From WTKG01 sp963735005 (GTDB lineage: Bacteria; Actinomycetota; Actinomycetes; Actinomycetales; Demequinaceae): 64,000 nt of DNA. The notes under the pieces were generated by a model, which was not told where the DNA came from, made no database searches, and worked only from the letters and a program-made list of their open reading frames with translations. The position numbers were made by a program, and so were the translations under genes. This document shows positions 33,258 through 40,838 of the stretch, one piece after another; the stretch's first letter is position 1, and each line of letters opens with the position of its first letter. The DNA is taken from assembly GCA_963735005.1 (NCBI GenBank), contig CAVTJA010000007.1:1-64000 (forward strand), written 5' to 3'.

Positions 33258-34137
33258 CTACTTGGAGCTGAGCACTGAGCCGGTGAAGAGATCGTCGGTG
33301 GTCTCGGACGTGGCCAAACACTTGTAAGTGTGATCCCCGGCGCCCCACGATTCCTTGGTGGGATAGATCATGCTGTAGTACGGAGCTTTGAAGGAGCCGA
33401 TGACGCTCACGTTCTCGGTGTAGCGCCTCGTCGCACAGCCGTTCCACCTCATCGACCGTCTTCTGCTCACCCGGGTAGGTGCCGAACTGCTGCAACATGC
33501 CTCGCGCGTACACCTGGCCGTAGTGCGGCTCCGTGCATTCAATGACGCGCAGCAAGGAGACCTCTTGCTGGTCCGCGCCGATGCCGTTCGGCAGGATGCA
33601 ATCGCCGACGGCGAGGTCCTCCACGTTGCGGTCACTGCCCGGCTGCAGCACCACGTACGCGATTGTGCCCACGACGGCCAGAATCGCGGCAGCGCCGCCA
33701 GCGATGGAAAGCACACCCTTGCGCGTGTTCCCCGGCTTGCTCGGATCGGTGGAGCGCAGCTGTTGGACGCCGTAGATGATCGCCGCGATCGGCAGCGTCG
33801 GGATGGCGATGAACCACGGCAGCGACGTCATCCACTTGGCGAAGAACGGAAGGTCGCCGGGGGCGGGCTCGAGGGGCGGCTGGGCGGCCGCGGGCGTCGG
33901 CTGACCCGACGCGGCGGCGGGTGCGGGCTGGGCGGACACGGGAGCCGGCGGAGCCGCGGCCGGGGTGGCTGCGGCTTTGGCCGTTGGCGTCTGTTCGGCC
34001 GCCGGCGCAACCTTCGCCGTCGAGGCGGGCGTCGCCGCCGTCGCGGCCTCCTCCCCCGCCGGCTTGCGCGACCGCTTCTTGGGCTCGCGCGGGCCTAGGC
34101 CCTTGGGTTCCTTGCTGAAATTGATGCCGTCTGCCAC
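33258..34137 (-). pseudogene. septum-formation domain membrane protein, one frameshift
   Basis: N-terminus rich in Lys, Pro and Ala (about 1-105), one or two membrane helices (SLPWFIAIPTLPIAAIIYGV, VLSIAGGAAAILAVVGTIAY), then an extracytoplasmic septum-formation-type domain with paired cysteines (VGDCILPN, VIECTEPHYGQVY, ERLCDEA). One base is missing near 33428; with it restored YTENVSVIGSFKAPYYSMIY and YKCLATSETT complete the domain. GTG 34137 is the start, with AAGGAG seven bases ahead. It is related to the gene at 36416-37198. Repaired length about 293 residues. The name septum formation is historical; the role is unclear. Confidence 0.75.
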
Positions 34138-34190
34138 GGTCTTCTCCTTGCGTGAATCCGACAAGGGTACCGGTGTCGCGGCCCGCGCGC

Positions 34191-35327
34191 TCAGGGAACG
34201 ATGAGCACGAAATGCAGGGACGTCGACTGGCCAGCAGAATCGGTGAGCGTCGCGGCGATAATGTGTTCGCCGCTCGACAGCTTGGGCGCCTTGATCTCCT
34301 CCTCGTCCCGGTAAAACTTGCCGTCGAAGTAGTAGAACTCCGTACCGGTAAAGAGCTCGCCGTCGATGCTCGACGTCCACGTCGTCGTGGCCACGATGTC
34401 CTGGCCGTCCTCGGGGTCGTAGCCGTAGATGCGCACGTCGATCGCGTAGTAGTCGCGCAGGTCCATGACCTCGTCGCCGGACTCGAACCACAGCACGGGC
34501 GGGTCGTCCGTCGCGCTAAACGGCGCGCTTCGCGCCCACGACGCGTTCAGTCCGTCCGACGCGACCACCTGCACCACGACGTCGCGGTCGCCCTCATCGA
34601 TCCAGTCGGTGAGGACGTACTCTTCGCCCTTCACGCGGCGCGCGGCAATCTGCAGCGGCTGGCCGGGCTTGCGCACGATCACGGTGTACGTGAGCGGGTC
34701 ACCGTCCTCGTCTCCGCCCAGCCAGGTCACCGTGGTGTCGCGGCCGTGCTCGGCTACCACCACGTGAGAGCAATCCGGCGGGAGGTCCCCCGCCGAGCGC
34801 TCGGCCACGACGTCGGCGCCATTGAAGATCGTCAGCTTCGTCGCGCCCGAGACGTCCGGCAGGACGATGTCGAAATACCCGCCGATTTCGTCGAGTCCCT
34901 GCCCCGGCTTCGTCCACTGCGGGTCGAGCGTGCCGGTCTCGATCACGTCGCCGCCAAAGCCGTCCAGCTCCCATGTGAGGTCGGGCGGAGCCGCGACCGA
35001 CGCGGTCGAGTTGTCGCCCGAGTACAACGGCTGCTCGTCGATGGTGACGGCAAGCGAGTACAGCTCGACCCGCACCGGATCCAGATACACCAGGCCCGTG
35101 ACGAGCGAATAGGCCGGGTATTCGCATGGCGGCACGTCGTTAGTCTCGAAGCACGTGAAGGCTTCGGGGGCCAGCGCTTGGTCGAACACCGGGGCGGGCG
35201 GCACGGAGGGCACAGCAGGTTCCTTGGTGGTCGGAGCGTCGGCCGTCTCGTTCGGCGTGGCGGTGCACGCCGACAGCGCGAGCGCGAAGGTAGCCGCGAA
35301 CAACGGGACGACGCGCGCGATTTTCAT
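34191..35327 (-). CDS. secreted lipoprotein with Ig/fibronectin-like domains
   Basis: A 378-residue lipoprotein: signal with lipobox LALSAC (C21), a Thr/Pro/Ala-rich stalk to about residue 50, a cysteine-paired region (FTCFETNDVPPCEYP), then beta-rich repeats of Ig/fibronectin type (TTVTWLGGDEDGDPLTYTVI, GYDPEDGQDIVATTTWTSSI, SGEHIIAATLTDSAGQSTSL). The last repeats resemble extracellular DUF and PKD-like domains in sugar-binding or adhesion proteins. No enzyme motif is seen. Confidence 0.7.
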   Translation of the reverse strand: MKIARVVPLFAATFALALSACTATPNETADAPTTKEPAVPSVPPAPVFDQALAPEAFTCFETNDVPPCEYPAYSLVTGLVYLDPVRVELYSLAVTIDEQPLYSGDNSTASVAAPPDLTWELDGFGGDVIETGTLDPQWTKPGQGLDEIGGYFDIVLPDVSGATKLTIFNGADVVAERSAGDLPPDCSHVVVAEHGRDTTVTWLGGDEDGDPLTYTVIVRKPGQPLQIAARRVKGEEYVLTDWIDEGDRDVVVQVVASDGLNASWARSAPFSATDDPPVLWFESGDEVMDLRDYYAIDVRIYGYDPEDGQDIVATTTWTSSIDGELFTGTEFYYFDGKFYRDEEEIKAPKLSSGEHIIAATLTDSAGQSTSLHFVLIVP

Positions 35328-35378
35328 ACGCGCACGCTACCAAGAGCGCTTGCGCCGGTGCGCCACTAGGCTCGGACC

Positions 35379-35957
35379 ATGACTACAAATCCCGCTCCCG
35401 CAGCCGTGTACGCCGTCAAGCAGCGCATCACCCCCATGGTGAACCGCTACGAGTTCTCCCATGCCGACGCAGAGGGCAACCCCACGGGCACCATGCTCGC
35501 GTTCGCCCAGCAGAAGCGCATGAAGCTCAAGGAAGAGGTCATCTTCTACACCGACGACACCAAGTCGACACCGGTTTTCAGCTTCAAGGCTCGCAACGTG
35601 CTCGATGTCAGCGGCACCACCGACATCTACGACGAGCACGGCCGCACCATCGGCACGTTTCGCAAGGACTTCAAGGCGTCGCTGATCCGCTCGACCTGGT
35701 TCCTCGAGCCCGCCGGCCGCGCGGAAGTCCGCGGCGAGGAGCGGGACATGCTCGTGGCCCTGTTGCGCCGCTTCACGGACATCACGTTTATCCCGTACCA
35801 CTTCGACTTCAAGACGCCCGAGGGCACCCTCGCGTTCAGCGTCGAGAAGAAGTGGGGCCTGCGGGACAAGTACAAAGTGACCGTGTGGGACGGCACCATC
35901 GACTGGCGGGCCATCGCCGCGATGGCGGTTGCGCTCGACGCGCTTCAGGCTCGGTAG
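35379..35957 (+). CDS. LURP-one-related (Tubby-like fold) protein
   Basis: A 192-residue protein that fits the LURP-one-related/scramblase-like beta-barrel family: FSHADAEGNPTGTMLAFAQQ, VFSFKARNVLDVSGTTDIYD, GRTIGTFRKDFKASLIRSTW, VEKKWGLRDKYKV. The last segment is a hydrophobic helix. Bacterial members have no defined role; the fold can bind membranes. It overlaps the DivIVA-like gene tail to tail by 13 bases. Confidence 0.7.
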   Translation: MTTNPAPAAVYAVKQRITPMVNRYEFSHADAEGNPTGTMLAFAQQKRMKLKEEVIFYTDDTKSTPVFSFKARNVLDVSGTTDIYDEHGRTIGTFRKDFKASLIRSTWFLEPAGRAEVRGEERDMLVALLRRFTDITFIPYHFDFKTPEGTLAFSVEKKWGLRDKYKVTVWDGTIDWRAIAAMAVALDALQAR

Positions 35958-36231
35958 CCTGCGCGGCCCTCGAAGGTCCGCGCGATGCACTCGAGGAAGT
36001 CGTCGACTTCCTCAGCGTTGTAGCTTCCACGCCACCGTTGGCCGGTGAATTCGTGCTCCCGCACGTCCATCGCCGAGATGGGCGGAGCGAAGCCCGCCAT
36101 CGCCCGGGCGACGTGGTCAAGGAAGTCGTCGACCTCGTCGGGGTCATAGCCCTTGAGGACCTGCTGCGGGCGAAAGTGCTTGGAGACGACGTCGTCGGGA
36201 CTGAGGGGTCCGTGAACTGCGCAGTCGCCAT
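35945..36231 (-). pseudogene. DivIVA-domain protein with two repeats, one frameshift
   Basis: Two short DivIVA-type motifs follow each other: SPDDVVSKHFRPQQVLKGYD with DEVDDFLDHV, and ISAMDVREHEFTGQRWRGSY with EEVDDFLECI. In DivIVA/Wag31 one such motif tethers the protein to curved membrane; short tandem versions are small envelope-associated proteins in actinobacteria. ATG at 36231 begins MATAQFTDP in another frame. One C missing from a C-run near 36204 joins it to LSPDDVV. The repaired protein is about 95 residues. Confidence 0.65.
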
Positions 36232-36331
36232 GTCGCGGCCACCTCGTGGAACCCCACACTCCGATCACTTCCTCTCTCGGCGGTCCTATTATGCTGGGAC
36301 TCACGCCGCATCCGATTCACGGGGGCGACGC

Positions 36332-36405
36332 GCGGGTGTAGTTCAATGGTAGAACTTCAGCTTCCCAAGCTGATAGCGCGGGTTCGATTCCCGTCACCCG
36401 CTCCA
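36332..36405 (+). tRNA. tRNA-Gly (anticodon CCC)
   Basis: Full cloverleaf: acceptor GCGGGTG with CACCCGC, D-arm GTTC/GAAC, anticodon stem TCAGC/GCTGA around TTCCCAA (anticodon CCC), and T-arm GCGGG-TTCGATT-CCCGT. Discriminator T at 36402 and an encoded CCA at 36403-36405. Nearby sequence shows no integrase and no duplicated 3' end, so there is no sign of an integrated element. Confidence 0.95.
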
Positions 36406-36415
36406 AAGCCGCCGG

Positions 36416-37198
36416 CTAACGGGCGACGCCGCGCAGGGATCCCACGACCGAGGCGTCGGTGTTTGTCACCATGCACACCAGCTGGTGGTTGCCCTCGAGC
36501 CACCACGAGTCCGCCGGGTACAGCCACGCGTACGTGAGTTGAGTCGACGCGAAGTCCACACCCACGTAGTCCGCGAACGCCTCGCCCTCGCACGCCGCGC
36601 GAAGGTAGGTCCACGCGTCGTCGTCCCTGGGGGGCCGGTCGGTAGCGAGCTCGGCGATCACGTACACCTCGGCGTAGTGGGCCTGGTCGCACGGCACCAC
36701 GTCCATGCCGTGAAACACCAGGCTCTCGCCATCCGTCGTAAGGCTGTCGCGGTAGTCCGCGACACAATCGCCGACGCTCACCCCGAACCACGCATCCGAG
36801 GACTCCACGCTGGTGTCGAGGGCGGCAAGAAGGTCGTCAGGCGACGGCGACGGCGCTGCAGAGTATGAGCCGACGGGGTGTAGCCCTGACTCGCCCGATC
36901 CGCCCGGCACCGGCGCGGACCACGGAGCGCTGTCCTGGGCGGACCCCCACGCCACAAGCGCGATGAACGCCGCGATGTTTACGTATGACGCCGTCAGGCC
37001 GGCCACCGCAATGCCGCGATTGCTCGCGTCCCCGCGCGCCACCGCGCGTAGCGCAGCGTGTCCGACGATGACTCCGACCATTCCGAAGCAAGTCAAGCCC
37101 AATACGAGGGAGAGAATCCCCAGCCAGTTCTTGCGCGTTGACGCCTCCCCGAAACCGGACGCGCCAGCGGACGGCGGGGGCGATGGCTGTACGGTCAT
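36416..37198 (-). CDS. DUF4190/septum-formation domain membrane protein
   Basis: A 260-residue protein: a proline-rich start, a DUF4190 helical hairpin (NWLGILSLVLGLTCFGMVGV, IVGHAALRAVARG, GIAVAGLTASYVNIAAFIAL) at about 23-85, a Ser/Pro linker, and an extracytoplasmic septum-formation-type domain with cysteines at VGDCVADY, VPCDQAHYAEVYV, AACEGEAF and LVCMVT. It would sit in the membrane with the C-terminal domain outside. It is related to the frameshifted gene at 33258-34137; the DUF4190 part also matches the small gene at 37367-37621. Confidence 0.75.
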   Translation of the reverse strand: MTVQPSPPPSAGASGFGEASTRKNWLGILSLVLGLTCFGMVGVIVGHAALRAVARGDASNRGIAVAGLTASYVNIAAFIALVAWGSAQDSAPWSAPVPGGSGESGLHPVGSYSAAPSPSPDDLLAALDTSVESSDAWFGVSVGDCVADYRDSLTTDGESLVFHGMDVVPCDQAHYAEVYVIAELATDRPPRDDDAWTYLRAACEGEAFADYVGVDFASTQLTYAWLYPADSWWLEGNHQLVCMVTNTDASVVGSLRGVAR

Positions 37199-37319
37199 GT
37201 GGTCCTCCCGACGAACGCTGTTCCGATGCTACGACGAGTGTCGCCTCGCGTGTCGCACCGGCCGACCGCGAACACTCGGGCCTATTTTGGTGTTGTCTCC
37301 TCAGCAAGCGTGCGGAGAA

Positions 37320-37362
37320 CAGTAGGGGCCCCTCGGAGTAAGCGTCCGAGGGGCCCCTACTG
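37320..37362 (-). terminator. 18-bp perfect hairpin with loop GTAAGCG (copy 1)
   Basis: CAGTAGGGGCCCCTCGGA (37320-37337) pairs exactly with 37345-37362. It begins five bases after the stop of the DUF4190 gene and is a very stable terminator. The central 29 bases, including the loop GTAAGCG, recur at 37705-37733. Confidence 0.75.
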
Positions 37363-37366
37363 CGCT

Positions 37367-37621
37367 CTACGTGTTCGCTCGCCAGATAAGCCACACGATC
37401 ACGCCCAGGATGGCGAGCGCGAAGAGTTCGACCACATAGCTGAGAATCAAGCCGACCCGAGCGAGGTCGCCGTTGTCCGCCTCGCCTCGGCGCGCTGCGC
37501 TCACGCCCATGTGGCCTAGGACGATGCCGGCGATCGGCACCACGAAGGCCGCGATGATCGCCACAATCCCCATCCAGTTTTTGTCCCGCCTTGCCGGGTG
37601 AGACTGCTCGGGAGTTGTCAT
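37367..37621 (-). CDS. small DUF4190 membrane protein
   Basis: An 84-residue protein with a short polar start (MTTPEQSHPARRDKNW), a first helix MGIVAIIAAFVVPIAGIVLG, the loop HMGVSAARRGEADNGDLARV, and a second helix VVELFALAILGVIVWLIW. This is one DUF4190 unit, as found fused to septum-formation domains in the neighbouring genes. Function unknown. It is bracketed by two near-identical hairpins. Confidence 0.75.
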   Translation of the reverse strand: MTTPEQSHPARRDKNWMGIVAIIAAFVVPIAGIVLGHMGVSAARRGEADNGDLARVGLILSYVVELFALAILGVIVWLIWRANT

Positions 37622-37702
37622 GGCTACTCCTTGTTCGCGCGGATAGCCTCACGCTACCGGCCAAGCGAGCCGGCCGCACTGCGGAGGGTCGCGGAAACGG
37701 CG

Positions 37703-37735
37703 AAGGCCCCTCGGAGTAAGCGTCCGAGGGGCCTT
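37703..37735 (-). terminator. 13-bp perfect hairpin with loop GTAAGCG (copy 2)
   Basis: AAGGCCCCTCGGA (37703-37715) pairs with TCCGAGGGGCCTT (37723-37735). The 29-base core is identical to that of the hairpin at 37320-37362. It lies 82 bases upstream of the DUF4190 start and over 400 bases after the oxidase-assembly gene, so it may be a displaced duplicate rather than that gene's own terminator. Confidence 0.6.
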
Positions 37736-38052
37736 GCCACGACCTCAAGTTCTCGAAGCAACCGGCAAGCCGGCCACCAGACTGCCGCGATTGACGATGC
37801 GGCTTCACGCCTTTCGACGTGACCCTGAAGTCCACCACCCGGGCCCGTCGACCCCTGTGCCGTCACCCACAGTTCTCGGCTTCCCCCCGAAGGGTTCCGC
37901 CTCGACGTGGGCCGCCGTTGTCCGGATGATCCGGGACTTCCCTCCACCGAACCTGCCAGTTTCCCGACCGATCCATGCGGTGAATCTCTATCCCGATAAC
38001 CAAGGTTTAGTCCTGTCGAACCAGGCTGCGCAAGCCCAAATTGAAGGTTTTT

Positions 38053-38142
38053 TTGTCCACCGTCTTGTCCACCGCTCTATCCACCGTTTACGCGCTCAAC
38101 GACGCAGTTGTGCACACCCATGTGTACAGAATTTGTGGATAG
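38053..38142. repeat. cluster of DnaA-box-like 9-mers with 12-base phasing
   Basis: TTGTCCACC at 38053-38061 and 38065-38073, then CTATCCACC at 38077-38085: three direct copies spaced exactly 12 bases. Then TTGTGCACA at 38108-38116 and, inverted, TGTGGATAG (complement CTATCCACA) at 38134-38142. The high-GC actinobacterial DnaA box is TTGTCCACA or TTATCCACA, so these differ from it by one or two bases. A T-tract lies directly left. No dnaA, dnaN or rep gene is nearby. Confidence 0.6.
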
Positions 38143-38166
38143 AACCGGGGCCGGGAGCGGCCCGGA

Positions 38167-39999
38167 TCAGGCGCCGTCTTGGCGCGCGAGCTCGCCGAGC
38201 ATCTCGTTGTAGCGGCGAAGTTCGGCGTCGTCGTCACGATCCGCCTTGCGATCCTCGCGCTTGGCGACCTTCGCGTCGGCGCGACGCCACGCGGCCACGA
38301 CGCCAATCGCGAGCAGAAACACCGGAATCTCGCCGATCCCCCACGCGATCTGGCCCCCAAGCTGCTGGTCGCCGAGCGCGTCGGCGCCCCACGTGCGGCC
38401 CATAAGGCCAAACCACCGCGGCACCAGAAGCGACTCGGACATCATCAACGCCACGCCGAAGAACGCGTGGAATGCCATCGTCGCGAACAGCAACACAATC
38501 CGCATGGGGTAGCTGGGCCGGCGCGGGCCGGGGTCGATCCCGACGAGCGCGTTGGCGAAGAAGTAGCCCACCGCCACAAAGTGGATGGCCATCCAGACGT
38601 GTCCGATGTGGTTGTGAAGCACCCAGTTGAAGACGGGCGTGTAGTAGAAAACGAACATCGATCCGGCGAAGTTGACTGCGGCCACGATCGGGTTTGCGAG
38701 GGCGCGCAGCAGCCGCGACTCGAGGAACGCGCGCAGCCACTCGCGGGCGCCGCGAGAGCCGTCCGTGCGCGACGGCAGGGCGCGGAACGCGAGCGTCACG
38801 GGCGCGCCGAACGCGAGCGCCACGGGGATCGCGCTCACGAAGATCATGTGCTCCACCATGTGGCCGGAGAAGCTCACGATCCCATAGATCGCGGGGCCCC
38901 CCTGCGTGGTCCACGTCAGCACCGCCAGGCCGGTCATCCATGCGGCGGTCCTGAACCACGGCCACGCGTCGCCGCGGGCGTGCAGCCGCCGCACCCACCG
39001 GAGGTACACCCACGCGGCGATGGCGATCGCGAGCGCCGTGACGATCTCGAATCGCCACAGCGTGAACCAGGTGGCGCCGGTGGGGGCGGGAGGGAGGTCG
39101 TAGCCGGTGAGGAACCACGCGGGGCTCGGGTTCGCGATGGGGACAAGCGGGACGGGCGGCTGAGACTGTGCCAGCGTCACCGCAAGCGCAGTCACCACGA
39201 GTAGCACCGCCATCTCAACCCCGAGCAACCGCCAGAACGCCGCGCGTACGCCCGTCGCGAGGGTAGGGATAACGCGCGCCCGGTACCACGCGCCAAACGC
39301 CAGCGCGACGCCCACGAGCAGCACCTTGGCGGTGAGTAACAGCCCGTACGTGGTGGCAACAAGATCGCTCACGCTTCCCACCCGCAACAGCCCATTGACG
39401 ATGCCGGAGGCCACCACGAGCAGGACCGCCCAGCCCGCGAGCCGCGACGTCCTGGCGACCGCGCTCGCTGCCTCCTCACCGCGTGGCCGGCCGATTGCAA
39501 GGGAGGCGATCCCGCCGAGCCACACCGAGGCCCCCACGAGGTGCAAGAACAGGGCCGACGTCGCAAGGTGATGGTCGGCCGCACCCGATGCGTGTCCCGT
39601 GACGCCGAGCGCCACGAGCGCCCACCCCACTGGCGCCAGCGTCCACGCGGCCTGAGTGCGCGTACGCACGGCCATCACGGCGATAGACGTCAGGACGGCG
39701 GCAATCGCCACCTGGAGCAGCGCCTGGCCAAGCGGCACGGAGGTCGCGAACCACCACACCTCGCTGCCGAAGGTCAGGCGGCCAGCCGCGGCCGGGTCGA
39801 TCACCGCGTAGGCGGCGAAGATGTACCCCACGGATGCGAGCGCCCAGACCGCCGCGGACACCCGCGCGAGCCCCAGCACGCGGTCGCGGGCGGCGCCGTC
39901 CGGGAACACCACGGCGGCGCTGACGAGGCCTCCGGCAGTGCCGGCGATCGCCGCGTCGCGAAGGCCCGCAAGGACTGCGGCGAGTACCTCAGGAAGCAT
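38167..39999 (-). CDS. CopD/CtaG-fusion membrane protein (cytochrome oxidase assembly/copper)
   Basis: A 610-residue polytopic protein. The N-terminal half (about 1-290) is a CopD-like copper-resistance domain, with HLVGASVWLGGIASL. The C-terminal half is caa3_CtaG-like: FSGHMVEHMIFVSAIPVALA, FNWVLHNHIGHVWMAIHFVA, VGYFFANALVGIDPGPRRPS, and LMGRTWGADALGDQQLGGQI. The several histidines are possible copper ligands for delivery to cytochrome c oxidase. This fusion is common in actinobacteria. The charged C-terminal tail is cytosolic. Confidence 0.85.
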   Translation of the reverse strand: MLPEVLAAVLAGLRDAAIAGTAGGLVSAAVVFPDGAARDRVLGLARVSAAVWALASVGYIFAAYAVIDPAAAGRLTFGSEVWWFATSVPLGQALLQVAIAAVLTSIAVMAVRTRTQAAWTLAPVGWALVALGVTGHASGAADHHLATSALFLHLVGASVWLGGIASLAIGRPRGEEAASAVARTSRLAGWAVLLVVASGIVNGLLRVGSVSDLVATTYGLLLTAKVLLVGVALAFGAWYRARVIPTLATGVRAAFWRLLGVEMAVLLVVTALAVTLAQSQPPVPLVPIANPSPAWFLTGYDLPPAPTGATWFTLWRFEIVTALAIAIAAWVYLRWVRRLHARGDAWPWFRTAAWMTGLAVLTWTTQGGPAIYGIVSFSGHMVEHMIFVSAIPVALAFGAPVTLAFRALPSRTDGSRGAREWLRAFLESRLLRALANPIVAAVNFAGSMFVFYYTPVFNWVLHNHIGHVWMAIHFVAVGYFFANALVGIDPGPRRPSYPMRIVLLFATMAFHAFFGVALMMSESLLVPRWFGLMGRTWGADALGDQQLGGQIAWGIGEIPVFLLAIGVVAAWRRADAKVAKREDRKADRDDDAELRRYNEMLGELARQDGA

Positions 40000-40020
40000 G
40001 GCTCCAGCGTACGGCGTCCG

Positions 40021-40698
40021 CTACTGCGAGATGGCGCGGCCGATCAGCACCACGAGCGTGGTGGCCACGACCACGACGCCAACCAGCGCCGAGGTCAGGG
40101 AAATGCGCGGGTTCGAGGCGATGCCGCGGACCGCAGAGCGATACCCGCGGTACCCGTAGTACACCGCCACCAGCCCGCCGGCCAGCGCCGCCGCGACAAT
40201 GCCCGCGAAGATCGCGACGGCGAAGTTCGTCATGATCACCGCGACCAGGGCAACGACCGAAGTGGCGGCAACGAGCAACGCCGCCCGGCCGTAGTCGTTC
40301 GCCTCGTCGGTGTCGAGCTCAAAAGCCGCGCGGAGCTTGCTGCGCCGGTCGACGTCGGCGACGCTACCGCTCTCGTTCTCGGGGTGGGGCCGCGTGCCTT
40401 TCTCGCTCGCGCCCGACGGGCTGGCTTCGGCTTCGTACGCTGCCTGCGCTAGCGACATCGCGGCTGCGCTCACCTGGGGGGCTGGCGTGTCGAGCGGGTC
40501 TTCCTCCGCCGGGACGAACGTGCCGCGTGGCTTGAAGTCCGTCGGCGACGCCGGGGCGGCCGCCGTGGAGTCGGACTTCGGTCGCTTCTTTGCCGCGGGT
40601 GCCTTCTTGCTGGCGGGTGCCTTCTTGCTGGCGGGTGCCTTCTTGCCTGCGGGCTTCTTGCCGGTGCCACCGGCGTCGTCCTTCTTGGTTGGTGCCAT
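40021..40698 (-). CDS. membrane protein with Lys/Ala/Pro-repeat N-terminus
   Basis: A 225-residue protein. Residues 1-45 are a basic low-complexity tract with KKAPAS-type repeats, encoded by an 18-base tandem repeat at 40595-40648. A polar linker follows (about 45-135), then three helices (YGRAALLVAATSVVALVAVI, TNFAVAIFAGIVAAALAGGL, SLTSALVGVVVVATTLVVLI). The basic tail resembles histone-like C-termini of actinobacterial nucleoid proteins and could bind nucleic acid or anionic polymers. No family recognised. Confidence 0.6.
   Translation of the reverse strand: MAPTKKDDAGGTGKKPAGKKAPASKKAPASKKAPAAKKRPKSDSTAAAPASPTDFKPRGTFVPAEEDPLDTPAPQVSAAAMSLAQAAYEAEASPSGASEKGTRPHPENESGSVADVDRRSKLRAAFELDTDEANDYGRAALLVAATSVVALVAVIMTNFAVAIFAGIVAAALAGGLVAVYYGYRGYRSAVRGIASNPRISLTSALVGVVVVATTLVVLIGRAISQ
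40595..40648. repeat. 18-base tandem repeat, three units
   Basis: Three copies of GCGGGTGCCTTCTTGCTG at 40595-40612, 40613-40630 and 40631-40648 (the last with one change), in frame in the gene on the minus strand. Copy number may vary between strains. Confidence 0.8.
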
Positions 40699-40838
40699 GG
40701 GTAGACTCCCAGCGTCGTCCGCGTGGACGTGTCAAGATTCCTCGCGCCATGAAATGCGGCGTACAATCAAAGTCTGCCACCTGGGGGGCCGAGTAGGCGG
40801 CAGCGAATCGCGACCGGGCTGTGGCCCAGGTAGGAAAC

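Larger units (their letters stand above)
37622..38166. other. 545-base gap with hairpin and DnaA-box-like repeats
   Basis: No gene is supported here. It contains the second copy of the GTAAGCG hairpin (37703-37735), a featureless stretch, a relatively AT-rich block from about 37975 (GATAACCAAGGTTTAG, GAAGGTTTTTTTG) and the repeat cluster at 38053-38142. Its length and composition are unusual for this compact window. Confidence 0.6.

Noticed and set aside
36332..36405. tRNA-Gly as an attachment site for an integrated element
   Set aside because: No integrase, no repeated tRNA 3' end and ordinary genes on both sides.
37320..37735. CRISPR-like or transposon end repeats
   Set aside because: Only two hairpins of unequal arm length, with no spacer pattern and no target-site duplication or transposase.
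38053..38142. Chromosomal oriC
   Set aside because: Although DnaA-box-like repeats are present, none of dnaA, dnaN, recF, gyrB or rpmH is in the window. The site is reported as an unexplained box cluster instead.
38179..39204. 341-codon plus-strand frame over the CopD/CtaG gene
   Set aside because: Charged low-complexity shadow without start context. The minus strand encodes a clear membrane protein.
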